DNA of 64,000 nt from Roseicyclus marinus (GCF_030163795.1 NZ_JASJOF010000011.1:26396-90395), one strand, 5' to 3'. Shown: positions 1 through 9,664, counted from the stretch's first letter. Notes: generated by a model from the sequence alone, not told the origin. Translations and numbers: made by a program.

Positions 1-2
1 AG

Positions 3-320
3 ACGCTGGTGTCGGTGCGTCCCGATGACAGGGTGGGCCGGATCGGCGGCGAGGAATTCGGCATCGTGATCCGCGACGTGGGTGTGGATGTGGCGCAGGT
101 GGTGGCCGAGCGGGTCCGCACCGCGATCGAGACGATCCGCCTGCCGGAACGCGAAACGCTGCGGTTCAGCGCGAGTTTCGGGGTCGCGGCCTTGACCCCC
201 GGGATGGGCAGTGTCGACGCGTGGTATGCGCAGGCCGACAAGGCGCTGTACGAAGCCAAGAACAAGGGGCGCAATCGCGTCGAGTTATGCGTGGTGCCGC
301 CATCCGCGGATGGTGCGTGA
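3..320 (+). CDS. diguanylate cyclase, C-terminal part (GGDEF domain), cut by window edge
   Basis: This is the last 105 codons of a GGDEF-domain protein; its start and any sensor domain lie before the window. The active-site motif GGEEF is preceded at the correct spacing by RPDD, which fits the RxxD inhibitory site that binds c-di-GMP, so product feedback is expected. The C-terminal 'ADKALYEAKNKGRNRV' block is the normal end of a GGDEF fold. The reaction would be 2 GTP to cyclic di-GMP in the cytoplasm. It is the first of four c-di-GMP genes in 6.3 kb. Identity is firm; the N-terminal architecture is unknown. Confidence 0.9.
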   Translation, partial: TLVSVRPDDRVGRIGGEEFGIVIRDVGVDVAQVVAERVRTAIETIRLPERETLRFSASFGVAALTPGMGSVDAWYAQADKALYEAKNKGRNRVELCVVPPSADGA

Positions 321-353
321 TTCGCGCAGGGGACAGGCGGCAATATTTTCGCG

Positions 354-397
354 TCTTTGGATTTATAATTTTATCTTTGGACGAATTCATATCCAAA
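354..397 (+). promoter_or_regulatory. three TTTGGA-type half sites upstream of GGDEF gene
   Basis: In the AT-rich 277-base gap between the first two GGDEF genes the octamer TCTTTGGA occurs at 354-361 and again at 374-381, exactly 20 bases apart, or about two helical turns. An inverted copy, TCCAAA, lies at 392-397, so 376-381 and 392-397 also form a dyad. This is seen directly; that it is an operator for the gene starting at 598 is inference. No clear -35/-10 pair stands out. Confidence 0.3.
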
Positions 398-597
398 TAG
401 TCTCGGAGTGAGGGAAATCTTTCTGGATATTCTGCGCGAATTGACGTGTCGGCACGGCTTTGCGTGTCGTTTTGGACAATCCGGACGCGCGGCCGTGCGT
501 AATAGTCGACAAATTCCTTTTCCATGAGAATGGAAAAAGCCTAGTTTTCCGGTGTCGCGAATGTGAGTGCGCATTTCCGGGATGGAGAGAATTGGTC

Positions 598-2247
598 GTG
601 ACGGGCTGTTTCCAAGACATCTTGCTCGATCTCCCCGTCTATACGAGCGCGACGACGGCATTGGGTCTTGTGGTCCTTGCCACATGGATCTTGCGTCATG
701 AGGATTTCGTAGGGCGCAGGTATTTCGTGGCGACCGTCATCGGGATGATGATCTGGGTCGTGATGGCCACGGTCGAGATGATGGTTCAGGGTCTTGGGTG
801 CAAGATGGCGGCGGCGACGGCGACCTGGCCCGCCATCGCGCTGGTGCCCGTGGCATGGTCTTTCTTCATCTGGCATTTCTGTTTCAATGGCATGACGCGC
901 TGGCAATGGGCCGAGGTCTTTGCGATCGGCCTGATCGTGACGGGGATTTCGGCGGCGGCCTTTACCAATCCCTATCACGGGCTGCTCTACGGGGCGGGCA
1001 CCGCTCTGGTCACCGAGACGGGGCGGCCCTTTGTGCGGTTCGATCACGGGCCGCTGTTCTACGGGATCGCGGCGTTTTTGTACGGGTTCATGATCGTGAG
1101 CCTTGTGGTGTCGGCGACGGGCGCGTTCCGGGCATCGCGGACGCTGCGCCCGCTGATGTTCCTGCTGATGTGCGCGACGCTGGTGCCGATGGTGTCGAAC
1201 ATTTCCTATCTGTTCTTTGATGGGGATATCGCGGGGTTCGACCCCACGCCCTTCGCCTTTTCCTTCGTGCTTCTGGTGTTGACCTGGGCCATCTATGCGG
1301 CGCGGGGGCTGGACCTTGTGAGCGTCGCGCGCGACCTGCTGTATTTCAACACGAACGATCCCGTTCTGGTGGTCAATGCGGGCGGCGTGGTGGTCGGCGC
1401 GAATGCCGCGTCCTTGCGGTTGATGCCGGAGCTGGGCAAGCACTACCGGCTGAGCGCCGAGGGGCCCTTTGCCCCGATCGCCGAAGTGCTGACCGACACC
1501 GGGCCGCATACGCGGCAGACCGATATCAGCGTGCTGGGGCGTTTGTTCAATCTCAGGGTGCTGCCGATCCCGCGCCCCTTGTCGGAGACGGGCGCGCATC
1601 TGGGGGCGGTCGCGATCATGACGGACATGACTGCGCTGGAAACGCAGAATGCGCAGCTGAAGGCGGCGCTGGAGCAATCGCGCCTTCAACTGGGCGAGAT
1701 TTCGCGACTGCGCGAGATCGCGGAAACCACGGCGATGTCGGACCCGCTGACCAAGATCGGCAATCGTCGTGCGCTGGAAATGCGCGCCGATGCCGTAGGG
1801 CCGGGGGCGTTTTCGGTGGCGTTGATCGACCTCGATAACTTCAAGGCGATCAATGACAAGCTGGGGCATACCGTGGGCGACAGGGTGCTGAAGAATTTCG
1901 CCGCCCTTGTCCGCGATACGCTGCCGCCCAATGCCGATGTGTTTCGTGTCGGCGGCGAGGAATTCGTGGTCATGGCTGTGGGCATGTCGATGGCGGATTT
2001 CGTCGGCCTGATCGACACGATGAGATCGCGGCTGGGCGAAGCCGTCGCGCTGCGCGAGCGTGACGAGGCCCTTGTGACCTTTTCGGCGGGCGTGGCGGGC
2101 GCGCCGGAGGACGGCACGACGCTGGAAGCGCTTTACGCATGTGCGGATGCGCGGCTTTACAAAGCCAAGGTGGGCGGGCGCGACCGGGTCGTTTCGGAGG
2201 GCAACCTGTCTGCGATCCGCGAGGGGCGACGGTTCTCGGGGCCATGA
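598..2247 (+). CDS. membrane diguanylate cyclase (7TM - PAS - GGDEF)
   Basis: A 550-residue protein. About seven hydrophobic segments fill residues 1-215 and resemble the 7TM sensory module found in front of histidine kinases and cyclases. A PAS-like region follows (about 225-340), then a short coiled linker and a GGDEF domain (about 375-540) with GGEEF at about 452-456. It should make c-di-GMP in response to a membrane or ligand signal. The residues where an RxxD inhibitory site would sit read PNAD, so product inhibition at that site is not expected. An open frame runs upstream to 460, but I chose the GTG at 598 because GGAGAG lies 9 bases before it and the protein then begins just ahead of the first membrane helix. 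Confidence 0.88.
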   Translation: MTGCFQDILLDLPVYTSATTALGLVVLATWILRHEDFVGRRYFVATVIGMMIWVVMATVEMMVQGLGCKMAAATATWPAIALVPVAWSFFIWHFCFNGMTRWQWAEVFAIGLIVTGISAAAFTNPYHGLLYGAGTALVTETGRPFVRFDHGPLFYGIAAFLYGFMIVSLVVSATGAFRASRTLRPLMFLLMCATLVPMVSNISYLFFDGDIAGFDPTPFAFSFVLLVLTWAIYAARGLDLVSVARDLLYFNTNDPVLVVNAGGVVVGANAASLRLMPELGKHYRLSAEGPFAPIAEVLTDTGPHTRQTDISVLGRLFNLRVLPIPRPLSETGAHLGAVAIMTDMTALETQNAQLKAALEQSRLQLGEISRLREIAETTAMSDPLTKIGNRRALEMRADAVGPGAFSVALIDLDNFKAINDKLGHTVGDRVLKNFAALVRDTLPPNADVFRVGGEEFVVMAVGMSMADFVGLIDTMRSRLGEAVALRERDEALVTFSAGVAGAPEDGTTLEALYACADARLYKAKVGGRDRVVSEGNLSAIREGRRFSGP

Positions 2248-2271
2248 CCGGGGTCCGGCTTGCCGGTCATG
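2243..2271 (+). terminator. 9-bp perfect hairpin over stop codon of GGDEF gene
   Basis: CATGACCGG (2243-2251) is perfectly complementary to CCGGTCATG (2263-2271), with an 11-base loop. The stop codon of the 7TM GGDEF gene lies inside the left arm. No T-run follows, so it could be an RNA-stabilising stem or a factor-dependent end rather than a classical terminator. The next gene is convergent. Confidence 0.35.
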
Positions 2272-2365
2272 AGGGGAAGATCGGGGCAGGCGAGTGTCGT
2301 GCGCGCAACCGAGGCCACCCCTAGGGGCAGCGGATGATGCGGGGGCCGGGGTTCGGGCGCGGAGT

Positions 2366-4732
2366 TCAGCGGATCGAAAGCCCGTTGGTCTTCATATTGG
2401 TGATCCAGTCGCGCAGGTCCTGTTCCGGCAGAGCAGGCGCGAAGATGAACCCCTGGAAGGCATCGCAACCAAGAGCGGCCAGCGCCAGCGCCTGATTTTC
2501 CTTCTCCACGCCCTCGGCGGTCATGGGGATCTTGAGCCGCAGGCACATTTCGGTGATCGATCTCACCAGCGGGTTGACGCCGATGTCATGGCTGTCGAGC
2601 GACGCCACCAGCATCCGATCCAGCTTGATCCGGTCCGGGCGCAAGTTCAGGAGCGTGGTCAGCGAGGCGTGGCCGCTTCCGAAATCGTCGAGTTCGATTT
2701 CCACGCCGCCCGCCCGGATCTTCTGGATGAGCGGGCCGAGCTGCTTGTAATCATAGGTGTAGTCGACGGTTTCGAGCAATTCGAACGCGATCCGGCATGG
2801 CCAGGGCTTGAGCTCCTCAAGCGTTCCGAGCGCGGCCGTGGTTTCGAAGGCCCGGACGCTGACGTTGATCGACAGCTTGGGGATGTCGATGCCATCGGCC
2901 TTGAGGCGCTGCACCATCATGATGGAGTCGCGCGCGATGATGCGTTCGATACGGGCGAGGAGGCCGAATTCCTCGGCCAGCGGAATGAAGACATCGGGGG
3001 GGATCCAGCCTTTGGTCGGGTGGTGCCAGCGCGCCAGCGCCTCGACACCGACAAGTCCGTAGTTCGCGCTGCTGACCTGCGGCTGAAAATGGGGGAGGAT
3101 CGCGCCTTCGGCGATGGCCTTGGACAATTCGTCGACCATCCATTTCTTGTGCTCGGCCTCGCTGCGCAATTCCTGGCTGAACAGGCGGTATTGCCGCCGA
3201 CCGGAGCGTTTCGCACTGCGCAGGGCGATATCGGCATTCTCGATCAGGCTGGTGCAGCCGGGGTTCTGGGTGATGGTGATGCCGATGCTTGCGCCGTAGC
3301 GCAGTTCCTTGCCCTCGTAGACAAAGGGTTTGTCGCAGGCGTCGATGATGGCCTGTGCGGTTTGCGCGGCGACGCCATCGTCTTTTTCCCGAAGCATCGC
3401 GATGATGAATTCGTCGCTCCCGCTGCGGGCGACATAGGCGTCAGGCGGCGCGCTTTGCTCGAGGATGCGGGCGACATTGTTCAGGACATGATCCCCGCCC
3501 ACATGGCCGAACAGATCATTGATCGCGTTGAAATGATCGAGGTCGATCAGCAGGACGCAGAGTTCCTTGTCCGGGGTCAGCCGATCCGCGAATTCGACGA
3601 GTTTGCGGTTGAGGCCGCGCCGGTTTCCGAGGCCGGTCAATTCGTCCGTCCGGGAGGCGATATCGGATTGCTGCTTGGCGAGGCTGAGTTCCTCGGCCTT
3701 TTCCCTGAGGCTTGCGGCCTGATGTTCGAGGCGCTGCTGCTGGCGTTTCAGCAGAGTGATGTTGGTTCGGAAGCCCACGGTTTCGCCATCATCCGTGCGC
3801 ACCTCATGGACCTGTACGAATTCGTTGTTCGGCAGGCTTTGTTCGACGGGGCCGGTTGGATTGCGATGCCGTTCGAGGCGTTCGGCAAGCCATTCCTCCT
3901 CGCGTCCGATGCCGTCGAGATATTGCCCGTTCGCAAGGCCGAAGCGGAGGATGGTTTCGAATTTCATGCCCTGTTGCATGGAGGCGGCGGAGTTTCCATA
4001 GACTTCGCGGTAGCGTTTGTTGCAGATGACGAGCCTGTCGTCGGCATCGTAGATGACGAAGGCCTCGGGCAAGGCTTCGATGGCGTGCAGGAGGCGCTTG
4101 CGGTTCTGGATGGATCGAAAGAGCAAAAGAAGCGTGCCGCCCAGCAGCGCCGTGCCGAAGATGTTCTGAAGCACCAGGATGGGAAAGACCGTCTTGAAAG
4201 CCGGGAAGGCCACGTCGAAAGGTTGATCCACGAAGAAGGCCGGGGTGATCAGGACGGTGCATATGATGGCGATGAGGATGACCTTGGGCATCGCGGCCAA
4301 TGAGTCGTCGAGCATGTTCAACTTGAACAGTCTGCCCAGAAAGAAACCTGCCAAAGCGTAGGCACCGATGCTCAGCGATCCGCCCACCGCGAAGGGCCCG
4401 CCGACATAGTAGCGCGCGAGGCCACCCACCAATGCCGCAACCAAGCCCGCGACGGGGCCGCCGAGGATGCCCGACAGGATCGCGGGGGCGGCGCGGGCAT
4501 CAACGACCGAGCCCGCGCCGGTCTGATGGGCGGACAGGACCAGTACGGCGCAGGTCGAGCCGAAGACCAGCCCGAGAACCAGCCCGTCCTTGGGTTTGAG
4601 GAAGGGGCCCGAGAGGCGCATTTGGCCCAGCCGGTTTTCCGCCCGGCGCTCGATGATGATGACGGCAAAAAGCGTACAAAGCGCTAGGATGCCCAAGCTC
4701 TGCAGGAAAATGAATGAAGAGCTTATTTCCAA
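2366..4732 (-). CDS. membrane GGDEF-EAL protein (5TM - PAS - GGDEF - EAL)
   Basis: A 788-residue protein. The N-terminus (about 1-200) has hydrophobic segments with small glycine-rich loops like the 5TM receptor module of LytS-type sensors. A PAS domain follows (about 210-320), then GGDEF (about 345-510) and EAL (about 525-780). The cyclase motif reads GSDEF instead of GG(D/E)EF and no RxxD site precedes it, so cyclase activity is uncertain. The EAL domain keeps EALARW (about 563) and DDFGSG (about 681), the metal-binding and catalytic loop signatures, so hydrolysis of c-di-GMP is the more likely output. It converges on the upstream cyclase gene. Family assignment is firm; the direction of activity is inferred. 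Confidence 0.88.
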   Translation of the reverse strand: MEISSSFIFLQSLGILALCTLFAVIIIERRAENRLGQMRLSGPFLKPKDGLVLGLVFGSTCAVLVLSAHQTGAGSVVDARAAPAILSGILGGPVAGLVAALVGGLARYYVGGPFAVGGSLSIGAYALAGFFLGRLFKLNMLDDSLAAMPKVILIAIICTVLITPAFFVDQPFDVAFPAFKTVFPILVLQNIFGTALLGGTLLLLFRSIQNRKRLLHAIEALPEAFVIYDADDRLVICNKRYREVYGNSAASMQQGMKFETILRFGLANGQYLDGIGREEEWLAERLERHRNPTGPVEQSLPNNEFVQVHEVRTDDGETVGFRTNITLLKRQQQRLEHQAASLREKAEELSLAKQQSDIASRTDELTGLGNRRGLNRKLVEFADRLTPDKELCVLLIDLDHFNAINDLFGHVGGDHVLNNVARILEQSAPPDAYVARSGSDEFIIAMLREKDDGVAAQTAQAIIDACDKPFVYEGKELRYGASIGITITQNPGCTSLIENADIALRSAKRSGRRQYRLFSQELRSEAEHKKWMVDELSKAIAEGAILPHFQPQVSSANYGLVGVEALARWHHPTKGWIPPDVFIPLAEEFGLLARIERIIARDSIMMVQRLKADGIDIPKLSINVSVRAFETTAALGTLEELKPWPCRIAFELLETVDYTYDYKQLGPLIQKIRAGGVEIELDDFGSGHASLTTLLNLRPDRIKLDRMLVASLDSHDIGVNPLVRSITEMCLRLKIPMTAEGVEKENQALALAALGCDAFQGFIFAPALPEQDLRDWITNMKTNGLSIR

Positions 4733-5461
4733 AAACCAGCCCCTAGATCCGTCTTCGTGGCGTCATCAGTTTACATCTGAGCGGAAAAAATCGAGCTTGT
4801 AAGACAAATGAACCGTTCTGCCTCGGCTGTCCTTGGGATGGCGGGCAGTAATTTTCTTCAATATCACGTCCAAGTGCGCGTTGACGCAAGGATTTTTTCG
4901 ATCGGAGAGATCCTGATCACAAATACGCCATCCATGGTTCATTCCGCATTCGCGGCGGACGGGGGCGTGTCGGTTGGCGATTTGATCGGGGCTGCGGTGG
5001 CGTTTTGAAGCGCGGTGTGCGTGGTCGGCAACGGGCGCAGGGCGGCGCGCTGGGCCGCGCGCGGCCTGCCGGTTATGTGGGACCTGCCGCGACGCTGCGA
5101 GAAAAAACAGACATACCAGCAGGTTGTGGTCTGCCAGTCGCCGTATGCCAATTCGGCGCGTCGCGGTGATGTGGGTGGTCCGGGGACGATCCGGTTTCAA
5201 AGGGAATTCATATTGCCAAATGAGGCAAAAGCTATCGCCGATGTGACATAAATTCAGATTGGCGAAATTTTTGGCAGGCCTTGCCGGATGCTTTTCCCTC
5301 CATGGATAGGACTGCGCCAAAAGATAACTTGATCACCACCTGCCTTTTCAATGAGCGATTGATGCGCAACGGTCAATTCGCAGGTTGCAGTCACGGATGG
5401 GGCGGATGTCGTGATGTCCGCATCCCGTACAGGGTTCGGTATATTGAGTGAGGTGCGAGAC
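4733..5461. other. intergenic region between divergent c-di-GMP genes, no gene seen
   Basis: About 730 bases separate the divergent GGDEF-EAL and HAMP-GGDEF genes. Short open frames exist on both strands, but none has a recognisable protein, a good ribosome site or the codon bias of neighbours. Base composition is mixed, with an AT-richer stretch near 5200-5340 that contains a small dyad (TTGCC...GGCAA). It probably carries the promoters of both flanking genes. I see no tRNA or known riboswitch. Confidence 0.5.
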
Positions 5462-6301
5462 ATGTGGCTTTACAGCGTCTTGTCCCGGGTTTTCCCCCGA
5501 AGTTTCACGGCCAAGGTCTTTGCGGTCGCCTTTGTCGGGACGCATGTTCCGCTGCTTGTGCTGGTCGGTCAGGCGATTCTGACGAACGGATCGCTGGCAG
5601 GTCAGGTGGGTATCTTGCTCTGGGCGTTGGGCGCGACGTTGGTTGGCACGGCCACCACGCTATTGGCGCTGCGTGAAATGCTGCGGCCGCTCTATCTTGT
5701 CGAACAGACGATGCAACAGGTGGAAGAGGCGGGGACAAGCCCGCGCCTGCCGTCGCACTACGGTGACGAGGTGGGACGGCTGATGGCGCGGACCAACCGG
5801 TTGGTCCTGCATTTTACCGACACGGTCGAAGAGAACCAGAGGCAGGCCAACGAGGATGCCCTGACCGGCCTGCTGAACCGGCGCGGCTTCGATGCCGCCG
5901 TGCCGGCCGGGCAGGCGGGAGCGGTGATGGTGCTCGATATCGATCATTTCAAAAGGATCAACGACCGGCACGGGCATGCGGTGGGCGATGATGTCCTGGC
6001 GCAGACAGCGGCGTTGATCGCGGCCAATCTGCGGTCGAAGGATATCGTCGCGCGGTTCGGGGGCGAGGAATTCGTGGCCTTCCTGCCCGGTGCCCATGAC
6101 GCGGAGGCCTGCCGGGTCGCCGAACGGATCCGCAGGGCGATCGAGACCGAGGTGAATGTGGACGAAAGCGCGGTCACGATCTCGATCGGGGTGGCTTTCG
6201 TCCAGCCGGGTCAGCATCCCGCGTCGGGCATCGTGAGTGCCGACCGCGCTGTCTACGAGGCCAAGGAGCAGGGGCGCAACAGGGTGAATGTCGCGTCCTA
6301 G
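5462..6301 (+). CDS. diguanylate cyclase with two TM helices, HAMP-like linker and GGDEF domain
   Basis: A 279-residue protein. Two membrane helices (about 16-35 and 45-68) are followed by a HAMP-like region (about 68-120) and a GGDEF domain with GGEEF at about 200-204. RSKD sits five residues before it, a correctly placed RxxD inhibitory site, so this looks like an active, feedback-inhibited c-di-GMP synthase. The open frame reaches back to 5411, but the ATG at 5462 is preceded by a GAGG ribosome site at good spacing. It ends 35 bases from the convergent MATE gene. Confidence 0.88.
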   Translation: MWLYSVLSRVFPRSFTAKVFAVAFVGTHVPLLVLVGQAILTNGSLAGQVGILLWALGATLVGTATTLLALREMLRPLYLVEQTMQQVEEAGTSPRLPSHYGDEVGRLMARTNRLVLHFTDTVEENQRQANEDALTGLLNRRGFDAAVPAGQAGAVMVLDIDHFKRINDRHGHAVGDDVLAQTAALIAANLRSKDIVARFGGEEFVAFLPGAHDAEACRVAERIRRAIETEVNVDESAVTISIGVAFVQPGQHPASGIVSADRAVYEAKEQGRNRVNVAS

Positions 6302-6336
6302 GGTTTGGCGGTTTCGTGCGGGCCTGCGGCTGCGGA

Positions 6337-7740
6337 TTAGCGGTGGCGGCCGGTGAGGATCTGCCAGCGGCTGTGCTGGACGGCGAAGGGATCGCCGGGC
6401 GTCTGGCCATCGGGCGGCATCGTGCCATCCATCAGCCGCCGCGCAAGCAACCAGGCCAGCGCCGCGAAGAGCACCCCGCCCGCGGCCTGACCGACAAGCG
6501 CGCCCGCCGCCCCGCCAAGCGCTGCCCCGGCCGTCACGAAGGGCCACGTTCCAAGGGTGTGCCGCCCCCAGTTGATCGCCGTCGACCAGCCGGGCCGCCC
6601 GAGATTGTTGAAACTGGCGTTCGAGACGAAGATCACGCCGTTGAAGAAGGAGGCCAGCGCCAAGGGGCCGCAGAACAGGAGGATGAGGGCGCGCGCCTCG
6701 CCCTCGGCGGCGAAGAGATCGGTGATCGGCCCGCGCAGGACGAAGAGGATCGCGGCGGCCACGACCACATAGCCCAGCGTGAACAGCACTGCCGCGTCGA
6801 AGGCTGCGCGCACCCGGTCGTGGCGGCCGGCGCCGAAATTCTGGCCGATGATCGGCCCGATGGCCCCCGACAGCGCGAAAACCACCGCGAAGGCCAGGGG
6901 CGTGAGCCGCCCGATCACGGCCATGCCCGCCACCGCCTCGGTGCCGAAACGGGCGACTTCGCGCGTGACTATGGCGGTGCCGACCGGGGTGGCGATATTG
7001 GTCAGGACGGCAGGCACCGCGAGGGCGAGGGCGGCGCGCAGGCCGGTTGCGATCGCGGTCGCATTGGGCAGGGCAAAGGCGTCGTGGCGCGAGATCGCGG
7101 TCGAGAGCGCCGCCGCAAGGATGACGAAACGCGCGATCACCGAGGCGATGGCCGCCCCGTCGAGGCCGAGCCCAAGCCCGAAGATCAGGATCGGATCGAG
7201 CACCGCGTTGACCGTGCCGCCATAAAGCGTCGCCAGCATCGCGCGCCGGGCGTCGCCATGCGCGCGCAGCACCGCCATGGCGATCATCGCCACCGCCATC
7301 ACGGACATGGAGGGCAGGATGATCGTCAGGTAGCGGGCGGCCAGACGCGCGACCTCGCCCTCGGCGCCGAGCAGGCCCAGAAGCGCGGGCAGGGCCGGGA
7401 TCGCGGCCAGTGGCACGAGGATGCCGACCGCGATGCCGATGGCCGAGACCGTCGTGGCATGGCCACCTGCAAGCGCGCTATCGCCCGCCCCGATGGCCCG
7501 CGCGCAGAGCGAACCGGCCACGATCGCCAGCCCGATGTTGATCGAATTGGTGAAGAACAGGATCGTGCCGGCATAGCCGATGGCGGCCGCGAGCGCGTCG
7601 TTTCCAAGCATGGCGATGAAGACCATGTCCACGAAATCGACGGCGAAGACCGCCATCAGGCCGATGCTGGAGGTCAGCGACATGACCACGACATGGCGCA
7701 TCAGGCTGCCTTGCAGAAATACGGCGGGAGAGCCGGACAT
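6337..7740 (-). CDS. MATE family multidrug/toxin efflux transporter
   Basis: A 467-residue integral membrane protein with about twelve hydrophobic segments in two similar halves, the length and pattern of MATE (NorM/DinF-type) exporters, which couple Na+ or H+ entry to export of organic cations and other toxic compounds. It lies 3 bases downstream of the KefC-type antiporter gene on the same strand, so the KefF-like, KefC-like and MATE genes probably form one transcript. The substrate cannot be told from sequence. Confidence 0.88.
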   Translation of the reverse strand: MSGSPAVFLQGSLMRHVVVMSLTSSIGLMAVFAVDFVDMVFIAMLGNDALAAAIGYAGTILFFTNSINIGLAIVAGSLCARAIGAGDSALAGGHATTVSAIGIAVGILVPLAAIPALPALLGLLGAEGEVARLAARYLTIILPSMSVMAVAMIAMAVLRAHGDARRAMLATLYGGTVNAVLDPILIFGLGLGLDGAAIASVIARFVILAAALSTAISRHDAFALPNATAIATGLRAALALAVPAVLTNIATPVGTAIVTREVARFGTEAVAGMAVIGRLTPLAFAVVFALSGAIGPIIGQNFGAGRHDRVRAAFDAAVLFTLGYVVVAAAILFVLRGPITDLFAAEGEARALILLFCGPLALASFFNGVIFVSNASFNNLGRPGWSTAINWGRHTLGTWPFVTAGAALGGAAGALVGQAAGGVLFAALAWLLARRLMDGTMPPDGQTPGDPFAVQHSRWQILTGRHR

Positions 7741-7743
7741 GGG

Positions 7744-9660
7744 TCAGCCTTCGGATTCGGCCGCGATGTCCTGATCGCGGGGGGTGGGGGGCGTCCAGCC
7801 GCGCTCGCTCCGTTCCCGGAAGCTGCCGCCGCGATGGCGCAAGGCTTCGGTCTGCGCCTCCATCAATTCGCGGGCGCGGGCGCGATAGGCCGGGTTCTGC
7901 TGTTCCGGCAGGTCCGGATCGAAGAGTGGCGCAAGTTCGGCCAGCGCGCGCCGGTCGTCGGTGGTGAAGGCGCGGGCCAGCCGCTCGGCCTCGAACGGAT
8001 GCATCCCGAGCGCCTCGTAGGCCGAGCGCCCGGCGCGGACCGAACTGTCGAAGGTTTCGCGGATGATGTCGTGGGCGCCCGCGGCATAGAGTTCGTAGAC
8101 ATGGCGCCGGTCGCGCGCGCGGGCGACGATGTGGACGCGCGGATGTTCGTGCCGGATGCGGCGCACGAGCGCCGTGGCCTGTGCCGGATCGTCGATGGCC
8201 ACGACGAGGAGCCGCGCCTCGGCGATGCCCGCGGCCTCCAGCAGGTCGGCGCGCGTGGCATCACCGTAGAAGGCGCGCACCCCGAAGGCGCGCAGCAGGT
8301 CGAGCTGTGCCGCGGAATGGTCGAGCACCGTCGTCTCGTGCCCCGCCGCCAGCAGCATCCGGTTGACGATGCCGCCAAACCGCCCGTGCCCTGCGATGAT
8401 GACGTGGCCGGGTTCGGGCGCGTCCGCCTCGCGCGGTTCCTCGCGGTCGAAGCGGGGCCGGATCAGCCGGTCATAGGCGATGAAGAGCGCGGGCGTCAGA
8501 AGCATGGAAAGCGTCACCACCAGCGTCAGCCGGGGCGCGATGTCGGGCGGCAGCACCGCCGCCCCGATGGCGAAGGCAATGAGGACAAAGCCGAATTCCC
8601 CTGCCTGCGCCAACCCCAGACCGAGCAGCCACGCATCCCCGCCGCGCAGCCGGAAGATCCGCGCGAGAAGCAGGAGAACGCCGCCCTTGATCGCCATCAC
8701 CGCAAGCGCCAGTCCAAGGATGGGCAGGGTTTCGGCGGCGAGGAGGCCGAAGTCGATGCTGGCCCCGACGGTCATGAAGAACAGGCCGAGAAGCAGGCCG
8801 CGGAACGGGTCGATGTCGCTTTCGAGTTCGTGGCGGTATTCGCTGTTGGCCAGCACCACGCCGGCAAGGAAGGTGCCGAGCGCCGGGGACAGCCCCACCA
8901 GCGTCATCAGGAGCGCGATGCCGATCACGAAGAGAAGGGCCGTGGCGACGAAGATCTCGCGCAGGCGTGCGGCCGCGATGAAGCGGAAGGCGGGGCGGGT
9001 GAGGAACATGCCGCCTGCGATCACGAGGCCGATGGCGGTGACGGTCACGAGGGCCACTTGCCAGCCTGCCAGCCCCTCGACCAGCGAGAGGCTGGAGCCG
9101 TGCGCGGCATCGCCCCCGTGGCCGCCCGCGCCGTGCCCCGCGAGATCGGGCAGCGCCAGAAGCGGGATCAGGGCCAGCATCGGGATGACGGCGATGTCCT
9201 GAAACAGAAGGACCGAGAAACTTGCCTGCCCGCCGTCGCTGCGCATCAGGCCCTTTTCCGAGAGGGTCTGAAGCACGATGGCCGTGGAGGAGAGCGACAG
9301 GATCAGGCCGACCGCCACGCCGATCCGCCAATCCTGTCCCAGCGCCAGCATGCCCGCGGCCAGAAGGGCCGTGGTGAGCACGACCTGCAGCCCGCCAAGC
9401 CCCAGAAGGCGCGCGCGCATCGCCCAAAGCGTCTGGGGCTGAAGCTCGAGCCCCACGAGAAACAGCATCATCACCACGCCGAATTCGGCGAAATGCTGGA
9501 TCGCGATGACATCGACATGGAGAAGCGCCAGAAGCGGGCTGAGCGCGATGCCCGCGAGCAGGTAGCCCAGCACCGATCCAAGGCCGAGGCGTGTGGCGAT
9601 GGGCACCGCGACGACGCCGCCGACGAGGAACAGGAAGGCGAGCAAGAGGAATTCGGACAT
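7744..9660 (-). CDS. CPA2 family K+/H+ antiporter, KefB/KefC type
   Basis: A 638-residue protein. Residues 1 to about 390 form a Na+/H+-exchanger-type membrane domain of about 12 helices. From about 415 there is a TrkA-N/RCK nucleotide-binding domain with the Rossmann motif GHGRFGG. This is the architecture of the glutathione-gated potassium efflux systems KefB/KefC, which acidify the cytoplasm during electrophile attack. The gene for a KefF-like quinone oxidoreductase ends 4 bases before its start; in enterobacteria KefF is the obligate activator of KefC, which supports this reading. A neighbouring GFA-type gene also hints at electrophile or glutathione stress. Whether glutathione gates it is not visible. 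Confidence 0.87.
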   Translation of the reverse strand: MSEFLLLAFLFLVGGVVAVPIATRLGLGSVLGYLLAGIALSPLLALLHVDVIAIQHFAEFGVVMMLFLVGLELQPQTLWAMRARLLGLGGLQVVLTTALLAAGMLALGQDWRIGVAVGLILSLSSTAIVLQTLSEKGLMRSDGGQASFSVLLFQDIAVIPMLALIPLLALPDLAGHGAGGHGGDAAHGSSLSLVEGLAGWQVALVTVTAIGLVIAGGMFLTRPAFRFIAAARLREIFVATALLFVIGIALLMTLVGLSPALGTFLAGVVLANSEYRHELESDIDPFRGLLLGLFFMTVGASIDFGLLAAETLPILGLALAVMAIKGGVLLLLARIFRLRGGDAWLLGLGLAQAGEFGFVLIAFAIGAAVLPPDIAPRLTLVVTLSMLLTPALFIAYDRLIRPRFDREEPREADAPEPGHVIIAGHGRFGGIVNRMLLAAGHETTVLDHSAAQLDLLRAFGVRAFYGDATRADLLEAAGIAEARLLVVAIDDPAQATALVRRIRHEHPRVHIVARARDRRHVYELYAAGAHDIIRETFDSSVRAGRSAYEALGMHPFEAERLARAFTTDDRRALAELAPLFDPDLPEQQNPAYRARARELMEAQTEALRHRGGSFRERSERGWTPPTPRDQDIAAESEG

Positions 9661-9664
9661 CGGC

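Noticed and set aside
4766..5320. Several 60-180 codon frames in the 4733-5461 gap
   Set aside because: They conflict with each other, lack ribosome sites and match nothing recognisable.
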